DNA from: Roseomonas sp. CECT 9278
GTDB lineage: Bacteria > Pseudomonadota > Alphaproteobacteria > Acetobacterales > Acetobacteraceae
NCBI RefSeq assembly: GCF_918698155.1
Contig: NZ_CAKKLX010000025.1
Span: forward strand, 1-64,000
DNA length: 64,000 bases
Reading direction: 5' to 3'
Shown here: piece after piece, positions 6,940-14,843 of the stretch
Position numbering within the stretch: the stretch's first letter is position 1
Layout of the letters: each line of letters starts with the position of its first letter
Notes under the pieces: generated by a model
The model's input: only the letters and a program-made list of their open reading frames with translations
Told to the model about the DNA's origin: nothing
Databases searched by the model: none
Position numbers and translations under genes: made by a program

Positions 6940-7664
6940 CGCTGCCCGCGGGACCGCTGGCCGATGTTGCCGGGCGCGGCTTCGCCCGTGTCACGGGCGC
7001 GCAGATGGTGGGCCTGATGGGGCCGGGCGGCCAGGCGGATGCGCTGGCGCCGTTCTTTGCCTCCTGGAACCGGCTGGAGACCGACGCCTTCATGCGCGAC
7101 GGCGGGCGGTATCGGCGCCGGCGCATCGCGAACTTCACCGCCGAGCCGGGCGTGCCGGGCCATCTGCGCGGCGCGCACCGTCCGCATTTCCAGGCAGTGG
7201 TGCACAATACGCTGAATGGCGGCGTGGATCGCTGGTTCGCACCGATGGAGGATGCGGTGGCGAGTTGTGCGCCGCTGGTGGCGATGCTCGACCTTGGCCG
7301 CGCGTTGGCGGATTCGCTGCACGGCGCGCAGCCCTGGTTCGTCGAGGCGCACCAGTTCCGCATCGAGGCCGCCGCCGGCGCCCCCGGCTTTCCGACGCCC
7401 GAAGGCGTGCATCATGACGGCGTGGATGTGGTGCTGATCACGATGATCGCGCGCACCAACCTCAGCGGCGGCGAGACGGTGATCGAGGATGATGACGGCC
7501 GTCGCCTGGCGCAGTTCGTCCTGCGCGACCCGCTGGACACCGCGCTGCTGGACGACCCGCGCGTGCGCCACGGCGTGACGCCCGTGGCGCCGGTGGACGA
7601 TGCGCTGCCGTCCTGCCGCGACGTGCTGGTACTGACCTGGAAGCGCGGCGGCGCGCCGGGCTGA
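6936..7664 (+). CDS. 2OG-Fe dioxygenase family protein
   Basis: A 242-residue protein. The segment GVHHDGVDVVLITMIART followed by NLSGGETVIEDDDG and LRDPLDTALLDDPRVRHGVT matches the 2OG-Fe dioxygenase family (PF10014-like). Iron ligands are likely His159-x-Asp161 and His212. Family members hydroxylate free amino acids such as isoleucine or leucine; the substrate here is not determined. It overlaps lutA by 4 bases (ATGA), so it is translationally coupled, an unexpected partner for lactate oxidation. A structured repeat follows its stop. Confidence 0.82.
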   Translation: MTLPAGPLADVAGRGFARVTGAQMVGLMGPGGQADALAPFFASWNRLETDAFMRDGGRYRRRRIANFTAEPGVPGHLRGAHRPHFQAVVHNTLNGGVDRWFAPMEDAVASCAPLVAMLDLGRALADSLHGAQPWFVEAHQFRIEAAAGAPGFPTPEGVHHDGVDVVLITMIARTNLSGGETVIEDDDGRRLAQFVLRDPLDTALLDDPRVRHGVTPVAPVDDALPSCRDVLVLTWKRGGAPG

Positions 7665-7665
7665 T

Positions 7666-7838
7666 CGGCCCGCCCGCCGCCCGAGGGTCATCACAAAGAC
7701 TCGGATCGCGCTCCGCGCGATCCGGGAGCGCACAGCGCGACCGCGCCCAACCCATCAGCCGCGCCGGGACCGCCAGCACCCGGCGCGCAGGCAAGGGCCG
7801 CGGACGCGGCCCGCCCACCGCCTGAGGGATCAACAAAA
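7666..7838 (+). repeat. Dispersed structured element, copy C (about 1.2 units)
   Basis: It begins with a partial tail of a unit (GGCCCGCCCGCCGCCCGAGG at 7668), then a full unit. The full unit has a 5' hairpin GGATCGCGC-TCC-GCGCGATCC, the core GCGCGACCGCGCCCAACC, GGCGCGCAGGCAAG, and a 3' hairpin GGGCCGCG-GA-CGCGGCCC, then a CGCCTGAGGGATCA box. It lies between the converging ends of the dioxygenase and fasciclin genes. Confidence 0.8.
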
Positions 7839-7871
7839 GCGCAGCCCGATCCCGGCGAAACCGGGATCGGG
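7835..7871 (-). terminator. Rho-independent terminator of the fasciclin gene
   Basis: A perfect 11-bp stem (7845-7855 with 7861-7871) and a 5-base loop. On the minus strand it is followed within six bases by a short T-run (7838-7835). It lies just after the fasciclin stop at 7878. Confidence 0.75.
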
Positions 7872-7877
7872 GCGCGA

Positions 7878-8387
7878 TCAGGCCGGGATCAGCACGCCCT
7901 GCACGACGTGGATCACGCCGTTGCTGCACAGGATGTTCGGCCGCACGATCGAGGCCGAGGCGCCCGACGGCGCCGCATTCGCCCGCGCCGCCTGGATGCG
8001 CGGTTCGGCCGGCGTGCCGCCGACGATGCGCAGGTCGATGCCGCTGAGCATCCGCACGCGGCCGCCGCGCGCCTGGATGTCCGGCAGGCGCAGGCGCCCG
8101 CCGGCGATCAGGTTGCGCAGCGATGCCGCGCCGCCGTTGCGGAATTCCGCCGGGGCCGCGCCCCAGGCCAGGTTGGTCGGTGCGAAGACGGTGAAGGTCT
8201 CGGCACCACTCAGCATGTCGGCCAGGCCGGCGGACCGCAGTGCCGAGCGGAAATCCGACACGTCGGACAGGATGCCCAGCACGCTCATGACCGGGAAGCG
8301 GCCGTCGGCGGTCACCTGCTCCGTCGCGCAGCCGGCCAGGGCCAGGGCTCCGCCGCCGGCGGCGAATAGGGAACGACGCGTGATCAC
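7878..8387 (-). CDS. Fasciclin-domain Tat/lipoprotein
   Basis: A 169-residue protein with an export signal combining TRRSLF with the lipobox GALALAGC, so probably a Tat-dependent lipoprotein. One fasciclin (FAS1) domain follows: FTVFAPTNLAWG is the H1-type motif, and SNGVIHVVQGVLIPA is the H2-type motif at the C-terminus. FAS1 proteins act in adhesion or as envelope proteins. The GTG at 8387 is chosen because AGGAGA lies seven bases upstream and the signal peptide begins there. It is oriented against the lut genes and separates lutA from lutB. Confidence 0.87.
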   Translation of the reverse strand: MITRRSLFAAGGGALALAGCATEQVTADGRFPVMSVLGILSDVSDFRSALRSAGLADMLSGAETFTVFAPTNLAWGAAPAEFRNGGAASLRNLIAGGRLRLPDIQARGGRVRMLSGIDLRIVGGTPAEPRIQAARANAAPSGASASIVRPNILCSNGVIHVVQGVLIPA

Positions 8388-8610
8388 CGGCGCTTCTCCT
8401 TGCAAGGGCGCCAACCAAGGGGCGCGAATCGGTCTGCCCACGGGGGCCGCGGCCTTTTCGCGCTCCGGGCGGCAGAGGGCAAGCCCCGCGGCGGCCGGGG
8501 CATGCGCCCGCGCCGCCTGGGCGCGGGGATCGGCCACGGCGGGCGGGCGGCCGCCCTGTCAGGGCCGGGCTTTCGCGCTACATTGCGCCCGTCCCGCAGG
8601 AATTGCCGCC

Positions 8611-10035
8611 GTGGTCCAGGTCACCTCCCCCGCCTTCAAGCAGAATGCCGCCCGCGCGCTGGCCGATGCCGGCCTGCAGAAGGCGCTCGGCAAGGCCAAG
8701 GGCGCCTTCCTGCAGCGCCGGGCCGAGGCTGTCGCCCGCCTGCCGGAGTTCGAGGCGCTGCGCGACATCGGCCGCGACATCAAGAACCACACGCTCGCGA
8801 ACCTGGATTTCTACCTCGAGACCTACGCCGCGAATGTGGAACGCGCCGGCGGCACGGTGCATTGGTGCTCGACGGCCGATGAGGCGCGCGCGGCGGTGCT
8901 GGGCATCTGCCAGCGCGCCGGCGCGCGCACCGTCACCAAGGGCAAGTCGATGATCAGCGAGGAGATCGCCGTCAACGACCACCTGGAGAAGCACGGCATC
9001 GAGCCGGTCGAGACCGACCTCGGCGAATACATCATCCAGCTGCGGCGCGAGCACCCGTCCCACATCATCGCGCCCGCCTTCCACCTGAACCGCGAGGATT
9101 GGGAAGCCGATTTCCGGCGCATGCACACCGACCTCGACCCCAATCGCGTGTTCAACGAACGCCGCGACATCCTGGCCGAGGCGCGCACCAAGCTGCGCTC
9201 GCGCTTCCTCGCCGCCGATGTCGGCATCACCGGCGCGAATTTCCTGATCGCGGAAACCGGTTCCTCGGTGATCGTCACGAACGAGGGCAATGGCGACCTG
9301 ACGCAGACCCTGCCGCGCGTGCACATCGCGCTGGCCAGCATCGAGAAGGTGGTGCCGACGCTGGAGGATGCGACCTCGCTGCTGCGCCTGCTGGCGCGCT
9401 CCGCGACGGGCCAGGATTTCTCGGTCTACACCACCTTCAGCACCGGCGCGCGCCGGCCCGGCGACCTGGATGGGCCGGAGGAATACCACGTCGTGCTGAT
9501 CGACAATGGCCGGTCCAACATGATCGGCTCCGAGTTCCAGGACATGCTGCGCTGCATCCGCTGCGCCGCCTGCATGAACCACTGCCCGGTCTATGGCGCG
9601 ACCGGCGGGCATGCCTATGGCTGGGTCTATCCGGGGCCGATGGGCAGCGTGCTGACGCCCTCGCTGGTGGGCATCGACAAGGCGGCGCTGCTGCCCAACG
9701 CCTCCACCTTCTGCGGCAAGTGCGAAAGCGTGTGCCCCGTGAAGATCCCGCTGCCCAATCTGATGCGGCATTGGCGGGAACGCGAATTCGAACGCCACCT
9801 GACGCCGGCGACGGTGCGGCGCAACCTCGGCCTCTGGGCCTGGTTCGCCAAGCGGCCGCAGGCGTATCGGATCGCGACGCGCCTGGCGGTCGGCGCGCTG
9901 AAGCTGCTCGGCGGCCGCAAGGGTTCGTTCCGCTCGCTGCCGCTGGCCGGCGGCTGGACCGAAGGGCGCGACCTGCCGGTGCCCGAGGGCGGCACCTTCA
10001 TGGCGCGCTACGCGCAGCAGCAACGGAAGCGGTGA
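8611..10035 (+). CDS. lutB: L-lactate utilisation iron-sulfur protein LutB
   Basis: A 474-residue protein with an N-terminal LUD (lactate-utilisation) domain and a C-terminal ferredoxin-like pair of 4Fe-4S motifs, CIRCAACMNHCPVYG near residue 315 and CGKCESVCPVKIP near residue 368. A DUF3390-type tail follows. It has the conserved TGHAYGWVYPGPMG-like segment (GGHAYGWVYPGPMG). It acts with LutA and LutC. The GTG at 8611 is preceded by AGGA at a suitable distance and matches the family start. The next gene begins 4 bases after the stop. Confidence 0.93.
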   Translation: MVQVTSPAFKQNAARALADAGLQKALGKAKGAFLQRRAEAVARLPEFEALRDIGRDIKNHTLANLDFYLETYAANVERAGGTVHWCSTADEARAAVLGICQRAGARTVTKGKSMISEEIAVNDHLEKHGIEPVETDLGEYIIQLRREHPSHIIAPAFHLNREDWEADFRRMHTDLDPNRVFNERRDILAEARTKLRSRFLAADVGITGANFLIAETGSSVIVTNEGNGDLTQTLPRVHIALASIEKVVPTLEDATSLLRLLARSATGQDFSVYTTFSTGARRPGDLDGPEEYHVVLIDNGRSNMIGSEFQDMLRCIRCAACMNHCPVYGATGGHAYGWVYPGPMGSVLTPSLVGIDKAALLPNASTFCGKCESVCPVKIPLPNLMRHWREREFERHLTPATVRRNLGLWAWFAKRPQAYRIATRLAVGALKLLGGRKGSFRSLPLAGGWTEGRDLPVPEGGTFMARYAQQQRKR

Positions 10036-10039
10036 GGCC

Positions 10040-10897
10040 ATGAGCAAGGACGCCATCCTCGGCGCCATCCGCCGCGGGCTGAAGCGCGGCCCGCTGCCGG
10101 CCGACCAGCGCGCCATGCTGGACGGGCGGCTCGCGACGCACCCGCGCCACCTGATCCCGGCGCGGTCGCGCGTGCCGCGGCCCGAGCAGATCGCGCTGTT
10201 CATCCGCAACGTCGAGAAGGAATTCGGCACCGTCGCGCGCGTGGCCGATGCCGCCGAGATCCCCGGCGCCATCGCCGACTACCTGGCCGCGCAGAACCTC
10301 GCGCCGCGCTTCGTGCTCGCACCACACCCGGAGCTCGCGGCGCTGCCTTGGGCCGACAAGCCGCTGCTGGAATTCGAAGCGCGCCGCGCGGAGGCGACCG
10401 ACGCCGTCTCGGTCCAGCACGGCTACGCCGCCATCGCCGAGACCGGCACGCTGATGCTGCCCTCCGACGCCACGCGCCCGACCACGCTGAACCTGCTGGC
10501 CGAGACCGAGGTCGTCGTGCTGCGCACCAGCCGCATCATGGGCGCCTACGAGGAAGCCTGGGACACGCTGCGGCGCGAAGGCACCGATGCCACCACCGGC
10601 GGCATCGGGACCCCATCGACAACGCGAAACGTTGCCGATGGGCGCCCGTTCATGCCGCGCAACGTCATGCTGGTGACCGGCCCGTCGCGCAGCGCGGACA
10701 TCGAACAGACGCTGGAGCTCGGCGCGCATGGTCCGCGCCGGCTGCATATCGTGCTGCTGGATGACGACGCCGCCGACCCGCCGGCCCAGGCCCCCGCCGC
10801 CGCGCCGGCGCAGGCCGCCCCCGCCGCCGCGACGAAGGCCCCGACACCGAAGCGCGGCAAGGCCCGGACCGGCTCCACGGCGCCGCCGGAGGCATGA
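10040..10897 (+). CDS. lutC: L-lactate utilisation protein LutC
   Basis: A 285-residue LUD-domain protein: VSVQHGYAAIAETGTLMLPS, then RPTTLNLLAETEVVVL and MLVTGPSRSADIEQTLELGA, typical of LutC. It is longer than usual because of an Ala/Pro-rich tail of about 45 residues (PAQAPAAAPAQAAPAAA and a basic end) and a slightly expanded loop before MPRNVML. It is the third component of the L-lactate oxidation complex. It overlaps the Smr gene by 4 bases (ATGA). Confidence 0.9.
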   Translation: MSKDAILGAIRRGLKRGPLPADQRAMLDGRLATHPRHLIPARSRVPRPEQIALFIRNVEKEFGTVARVADAAEIPGAIADYLAAQNLAPRFVLAPHPELAALPWADKPLLEFEARRAEATDAVSVQHGYAAIAETGTLMLPSDATRPTTLNLLAETEVVVLRTSRIMGAYEEAWDTLRREGTDATTGGIGTPSTTRNVADGRPFMPRNVMLVTGPSRSADIEQTLELGAHGPRRLHIVLLDDDAADPPAQAPAAAPAQAAPAAATKAPTPKRGKARTGSTAPPEA

Positions 10898-11424
10898 CCC
10901 GCCGCCGCCTGCGTGGCCTGACCGAGGCCGACCGCGCCCTGTGGCGCGCCTATGCCGCCGAGGTCGCGCCGCTGCCTGGCCGCGAGCTCCCGCCCGCCCC
11001 GCCGGCCCCGCCCGCGCCGGTCGCGATCGCCACCGCGCCGCTGGCGTCCGCCCCCGCGCCCGCGCCGCGCTGGTCGCCGCCCGACATCGCGGTGAACACG
11101 CCGCCCTCGGGCCTCGATGACCGCCGCTGGCGCGACCTGCGGCGCGGGCGCATCCGCCCCGAGCGCAGCATCGACCTGCATGGCCGCCGCGCGCAGGAGG
11201 CCCATGGCGCGGTGCGCGCCTTCCTGGCCGATGCCTTTGCCGACGGCCTGCGCTGCGTGGCCGTCATCACCGGGCGTGGCTCCTCGGAGGAAGGCGGCGT
11301 GCTGCGGCGCGAATTGCCGCATTGGCTGAACGCGCCGGACCTGCGGCGCATCCTGCTGGGCGCGGCGCATCCGCACAGCGCCAATACCGGCGCGGTCCAC
11401 CTGCTGCTGCGCCGGCGGCGATGA
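10894..11424 (+). CDS. Smr-domain protein
   Basis: A 176-residue protein. After a Pro/Ala-rich linker (residues 26-60) a C-terminal Smr domain carries SIDLHGRRAQEAHGAV, VITGRGSSEEGGVLRREL and HLLLRRRR. Smr domains are DNA/RNA nicking or binding modules related to the MutS2 C-terminus. Stand-alone copies of this type (DUF3/SmrA-like) are common in Alphaproteobacteria, often beside mltA. The start overlaps lutC and the stop overlaps the XRE gene (ATGA at both ends), placing it in one operon. Confidence 0.9.
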   Translation: MTRRRLRGLTEADRALWRAYAAEVAPLPGRELPPAPPAPPAPVAIATAPLASAPAPAPRWSPPDIAVNTPPSGLDDRRWRDLRRGRIRPERSIDLHGRRAQEAHGAVRAFLADAFADGLRCVAVITGRGSSEEGGVLRRELPHWLNAPDLRRILLGAAHPHSANTGAVHLLLRRRR

Positions 11425-11789
11425 CGCCCTTCGGCGCGCGGCTGCGCGAACTCCGCACCCAGCGCGGCGTCACGCTGAAGGACCTGGCGGCGGCGTTGCA
11501 GGTCTCGGCGGCGTATCTGTCGGCGCTGGAACACGGCCGGCGCGGCAAGCCCTCGGCCGGGCTGGTGCACCAGGTGAACGAGTATTTCGGCCTGATCTGG
11601 GACGATGCGGAGGATCTCAACCGCCTCGCCCGGCATTCGCATCCGCGCGCGGTGCTGGACACCTCGGGCCTCGCGCCGGAGGTGACGGACCTCGCCAATC
11701 GCCTGGCGCGCGACATCCGGCAGATCACGCCCGAGGCCGCCGCGCGGATCGGCGCGGTGCTCGACACGCTGCCCAAGGGAAGGCGCTGA
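11421..11789 (+). CDS. XRE-family DNA-binding regulator
   Basis: A 122-residue protein with an N-terminal Cro/C1-type helix-turn-helix at residues about 3-65: ARLRELRTQRGVTLKDLAAA, then QVSAAYLSALEHGRRGKPS. A short helical C-terminal half (DIRQITPEAAARIGAVLDTL) may mediate dimerisation. Orthologues next to Smr genes are frequent in Alphaproteobacteria; the target is unknown. It overlaps both neighbours (ATGA upstream, one base with the benE start). Confidence 0.88.
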   Translation: MTPFGARLRELRTQRGVTLKDLAAALQVSAAYLSALEHGRRGKPSAGLVHQVNEYFGLIWDDAEDLNRLARHSHPRAVLDTSGLAPEVTDLANRLARDIRQITPEAAARIGAVLDTLPKGRR

Positions 11790-12922
11790 TGCAGGCGGTC
11801 TCGGCGGGGTTGCTGGCGGGGTTCGTCGGCTTCGCATCCTCCTTCGCGGTGGTGCTGCAGGGGCTGGTGGCGGTGGGGGCCAATCCGGCGCAGGCGGCAT
11901 CGGGGCTGATGGCGCTGTCGGTGGCGATGGGGCTGGCGGGCATCCTGCTGTCGGCGCGCCTCAGGCTGCCCATCAGCGTGGCCTGGTCCACGCCCGGCGC
12001 GGCGCTGCTGGCCGGCACCGCGATGCCGGCGGGCGGCTTCGCCGAGGCGGTCGGCGCCTTCCTGATCTGTGGCGTGTTGCTGACGGCGGCGGGGCTGTGG
12101 AAGCCGCTGGGGCGCGCGGTGGCGGCGATACCGGCGCCGCTGGCGAATGCGATGCTGGCGGGGCTGTTGTTCACGCTGTGCCTGGCGCCGGTGCGCGCGG
12201 TGGCGGAACAGCCGGTGGCGGGGCTGGCGATCGTGCTGGCCTGGGCGGTGGTGGCGCGCATCAACCGGCTGCTGGCGGTGCCGGCGGCGGTGGCGGTGGC
12301 GATCGGCGTGATCGCCGCGAGCGCGCCGCTGCCCACGGGCGGCTGGCAGCCGCAGCTGGAGCTGGTGGTGCCGAGCTTCTCGCTCGCCGCGGTCACCGGC
12401 ATGGCGCTGCCGTTGTTCATCGTGACCATGGCGTCGCAGAACATCCCGGGGCTCGCGGTGCTGTCGGTCAATGGATATCGGCCCGATCCGGGGCCGCTGT
12501 TCGCCACGACGGGCGTCTTCAGCGTGGTCGCCGCGCCGTTCGGGGCGCTGGCGGTGAACCTGGCGGCGATCACCGCGGCGTTGTGCGCGGGCGAGGGCGC
12601 GGGGCCGGACCCGGCGCGGCGCTGGGTGGCGGCCGTGGTGGCCGGCGCGACATACATCGTGTTCGGCTTGTTGGCGGGGGTGGTGACGGCCTTCGTGGCG
12701 GCGGCGCCGCCGGTGCTGATCCAGGCGGTGGCGGGGCTGGCGTTGCTGGGCCCGCTGGGCGGGGCGATGCTGGGCGCGGTGCAGGCGCCGCAGGCGCGCG
12801 AGGCGGCGCTGGTGTGCTTCGTGGTCACCGCATCCGGCCTGTCCTTCATGGGGATCGGCGGCGCGTTCTGGGGGCTGCTGGCCGGGGGGGCGATGATGAT
12901 TCTGGCGCGGTGGCGGGCATGA
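11789..12922 (+). CDS. benE: BenE-family inner-membrane transporter
   Basis: A 377-residue polytopic protein of the benzoate/proton symporter family, with roughly 11-12 membrane helices. Recognisable segments are GFVGFASSFAVVLQGLVAVG, SVAWSTPGAALLA and FIVTMASQNIPGLAVL. BenE members import benzoate-like aromatic acids; the actual substrate is not shown here and no aromatic degradation genes lie nearby. The start shares one base with the XRE stop, so translation is coupled. The gene also overlaps the DUF2585 gene by 4 bases. Confidence 0.88.
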   Translation: MQAVSAGLLAGFVGFASSFAVVLQGLVAVGANPAQAASGLMALSVAMGLAGILLSARLRLPISVAWSTPGAALLAGTAMPAGGFAEAVGAFLICGVLLTAAGLWKPLGRAVAAIPAPLANAMLAGLLFTLCLAPVRAVAEQPVAGLAIVLAWAVVARINRLLAVPAAVAVAIGVIAASAPLPTGGWQPQLELVVPSFSLAAVTGMALPLFIVTMASQNIPGLAVLSVNGYRPDPGPLFATTGVFSVVAAPFGALAVNLAAITAALCAGEGAGPDPARRWVAAVVAGATYIVFGLLAGVVTAFVAAAPPVLIQAVAGLALLGPLGGAMLGAVQAPQAREAALVCFVVTASGLSFMGIGGAFWGLLAGGAMMILARWRA

Positions 12923-13491
12923 CGGCGCGATGGGTGCCCTGGGCCGCGATGGCGGCGATCCTGGCCGGCGTGGCGCTGATCCAGTTTGCCATCGGGCGGT
13001 TGTGGATGTGTGCCTGCGGGTATGTCTCGCTGTGGCATGGCGATGTGTGGTCGTCAGGCAATTCGCAGCACCTGACCGACTGGTACACGCTGTCGCACCT
13101 GGCGCATGGCTTCATCTTCTACGCCGCGCTGCGCTGGGTCGCGCCGGGATGGAGCGTGGCGTGGCGCGCCGTGGTGGCGCTGCTGCTGGAAGGTGCGTGG
13201 GAGGTGGTGGAGAACACCTCCCTCATCATCGACCGGTATCGCGAGGTGACGGCGTCGCTCGACTACCACGGCGACAGCATCGTCAATTCCTTCGGTGACG
13301 GGGTGGCGATGCTGGTGGGCTTCTTCCTGGCGGCGCGGCTGCCGGTGGTGGCGTCGGTGCTGATCGTGATCGGGATGGAGGCGCTGGCCGCCTGGGTCAT
13401 CCGCGACAACCTGCTGCTGAACGTGATGATGCTGGTGTGGCCGATCGAGGCGGTGCGGGAGTGGCAGATGCAGGGCGTGCCGAGCCGCTGA
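12919..13491 (+). CDS. UPF0314/DUF2585 membrane protein
   Basis: A 190-residue protein with about five membrane helices. It has the family segments MCACGYVSLWHGDVWSSGNS, QHLTDWYTLSHLAHGFIFY and WEVVENTSLIIDRYR. This family is nearly restricted to Alphaproteobacteria and its function is unknown; the conserved Cys, His and Glu residues suggest a membrane-embedded active or metal site. It is the last gene of the overlapping chain and is followed by repeat copy D. Confidence 0.92.
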   Translation: MTARWVPWAAMAAILAGVALIQFAIGRLWMCACGYVSLWHGDVWSSGNSQHLTDWYTLSHLAHGFIFYAALRWVAPGWSVAWRAVVALLLEGAWEVVENTSLIIDRYREVTASLDYHGDSIVNSFGDGVAMLVGFFLAARLPVVASVLIVIGMEALAAWVIRDNLLLNVMMLVWPIEAVREWQMQGVPSR

Positions 13492-13534
13492 CGGCGCCGC
13501 ATGACGCGGCTTCTCGCCCGCGGAGCGGGCGCCC

Positions 13535-13689
13535 GGCGCCTGAGGGCAAAAAACGGATCGTGCGCCCGCACGATCCGGGAGTGCACGGCGCGACCGCGCC
13601 CAACCCGTCAGCAGCCGCCAGCGCACCAGTGCATGGCGCGCAGGCAAGCGGCCCGGATGGGCCGCGCCCGCCGCTTGAGCGTCAAAAAA
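13535..13689 (+). repeat. Dispersed structured element, copy D
   Basis: A partial tail box (GGCGCCTGAGGGCAAAAAA) leads into a unit with a 5' hairpin GGATCGTGCG-CC-CGCACGATCC, the core GCGCGACCGCGCCCAACC, GGCGCGCAGGCAAG, and a 3' hairpin GCGGCCC-GGAT-GGGCCGC. The 3' stem differs in sequence from copies A-C but is fully self-complementary. It ends with CGCTTGAGCGTCAAAAAA at the gcrA stop, between converging genes. Confidence 0.8.
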
Positions 13690-14172
13690 TCAGGCCGCGT
13701 CCTCGCGCCGATCCCTCGGCTTCACATACGCCAGCGCGGCGTGCTCGGCGCAGTACGGCTTGCCGGCCATCGGGTCGCCGCCGCAGAAGCGGAATCCCTG
13801 GGTGCCCGGTTCGCCGATCGGCCAGCAGCAGGCGCGCGCGCCGATGCGCGGGCGGGCCGTGGGGAAGGACCGCACGACCTGCGGGGCGCTCGACTGCTGC
13901 GGCGGCGCGGCCGGTGGCGCCTGGCGCAGCACCGGGGGTTGCACCAGGCGCTGCATCGGCACATGGACCGGGCGCGGCGCGCGCGGCACCGGCGCCGGGC
14001 GCGGCAGGGCGTCGCGGCGGATCGGGCTTGGGCGCGCGGGCAGGCTCAGGCGATGCGCCTTGCCGACCACCGCGTTCTTCGAGATGCCCATGCGCCGGCC
14101 GATCTCGGCCGTCGAATGGCCTTCGGCCCACAGCGCCTTCAGGCGCTCGATCGCCTCGGTCGTCCAATCCAT
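13690..14172 (-). CDS. gcrA: GcrA-type cell-cycle regulator
   Basis: A 160-residue protein. The N-terminal DNA-binding helix-turn-helix reads MDWTTEAIERLKALWAEGHS, TAEIGRRMGISKNAVVGKAH. After a Pro/Arg-rich linker the C-terminal sigma-interacting domain has CCWPIGEPGTQGFRFCG and YCAEHAALAY. In Caulobacter GcrA binds sigma-70 and activates promoters with methylated GANTC. The ATG at 14172 begins the canonical MDW/MSWT start, and longer frames are rejected. DnaA-box-like sequences lie about 95-115 bases upstream. Confidence 0.95.
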   Translation of the reverse strand: MDWTTEAIERLKALWAEGHSTAEIGRRMGISKNAVVGKAHRLSLPARPSPIRRDALPRPAPVPRAPRPVHVPMQRLVQPPVLRQAPPAAPPQQSSAPQVVRSFPTARPRIGARACCWPIGEPGTQGFRFCGGDPMAGKPYCAEHAALAYVKPRDRREDAA

Positions 14173-14265
14173 AGCGCGGTCCCCCGATGTCCCCCGACAC
14201 AACATACGGTAGGCCAACCAGGCATCGGCACACAAGTTCTGCGATGCACGTCAGGTGCAGATTTA

Positions 14266-14286
14266 TGTGGACAAGCCTGTGGACGG
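14266..14286. promoter_or_regulatory. Two DnaA-box-like sites upstream of gcrA
   Basis: TGTGGACAA (14266-14274) matches the DnaA box complement TGTGGATAA at 8 of 9 positions. TGTGGACGG (14278-14286) follows 12 bases later at 6 of 9. They lie between gcrA and hxlR. In Caulobacter DnaA activates gcrA transcription, so these sites are plausibly functional. Binding is inferred. Confidence 0.5.
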
Positions 14287-14302
14287 CGCGTCGCAAGAGC
14301 TC

Positions 14303-14319
14303 GCTTGCATAATGCAAGC
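14303..14319. promoter_or_regulatory. Perfect palindromic operator for the HxlR gene
   Basis: GCTTGCAT and ATGCAAGC flank a single central A: a perfect 17-base palindrome located 38 bases before the HxlR start. HxlR regulators are dimeric winged-helix proteins that bind such palindromes near their own promoters, so autoregulation is likely, with possible influence on the divergent gcrA promoter. Confidence 0.65.
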
Positions 14320-14357
14320 ATTTGGCGCCTGATGATGGTCCACTGCGCAGGACCGCC

Positions 14358-14843
14358 ATGCCCCGCATCGACTTCGCCCGCATGCGCTGCCCCGTCGCCC
14401 GCGCCATGGCGATCCTGGGCGAGCGCTGGACCATCCTGCTGCTGCGCGAGGCCTTCGCCGGCACCACCCGCTTCGATGCCTTCGAACGCAACCTCGGCAT
14501 CGCGCCCAACATCCTGTCGGCCAGGCTCGGCGCGCTGGTGCGCCATGGGCTGATGGAGCGCGTGCCCGATGGCGGTCGCCACGCCTATCGGCTGACCGAG
14601 CGCGGGCGCGACGCCTTCCCGCTGTATCTCGCGATCCGCGACTGGGGCGCGCGGCACCTGTCGGGGCCGGAGGGTCCGTCCACCATCATGATCGACCGCG
14701 CCACCGGCGCACCGGTGCTCGCACCGGAACCGCGCCGGCCGGACGGCACCCCGATCGCGCCCGAGGATGTCCGCATCCTGCCCGGCCCCGGCGCCAACGA
14801 GGCCACGCGCCGCCGCTTCGGGACCGAGGTGCCGCATGGCTGA
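14358..14843 (+). CDS. HxlR-family transcriptional regulator
   Basis: A 161-residue winged-helix regulator: CPVARAMAILGERWTILLLR, GTTRFDAFERNLGIAPNILS and ARLGALVRHGLMERV are the family helix-turn-helix and wing. Cys11 sits at the position used for thiol or electrophile sensing in several HxlR proteins. The ATG at 14358 has AGGA eight bases upstream; an upstream TTG is rejected. The C-terminal extension after residue 110 (PEPRRPDGTPIAPEDVRILP) is common in this subgroup. It overlaps the MATE gene by 8 bases, which suggests it controls that exporter. Confidence 0.92.
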   Translation: MPRIDFARMRCPVARAMAILGERWTILLLREAFAGTTRFDAFERNLGIAPNILSARLGALVRHGLMERVPDGGRHAYRLTERGRDAFPLYLAIRDWGARHLSGPEGPSTIMIDRATGAPVLAPEPRRPDGTPIAPEDVRILPGPGANEATRRRFGTEVPHG

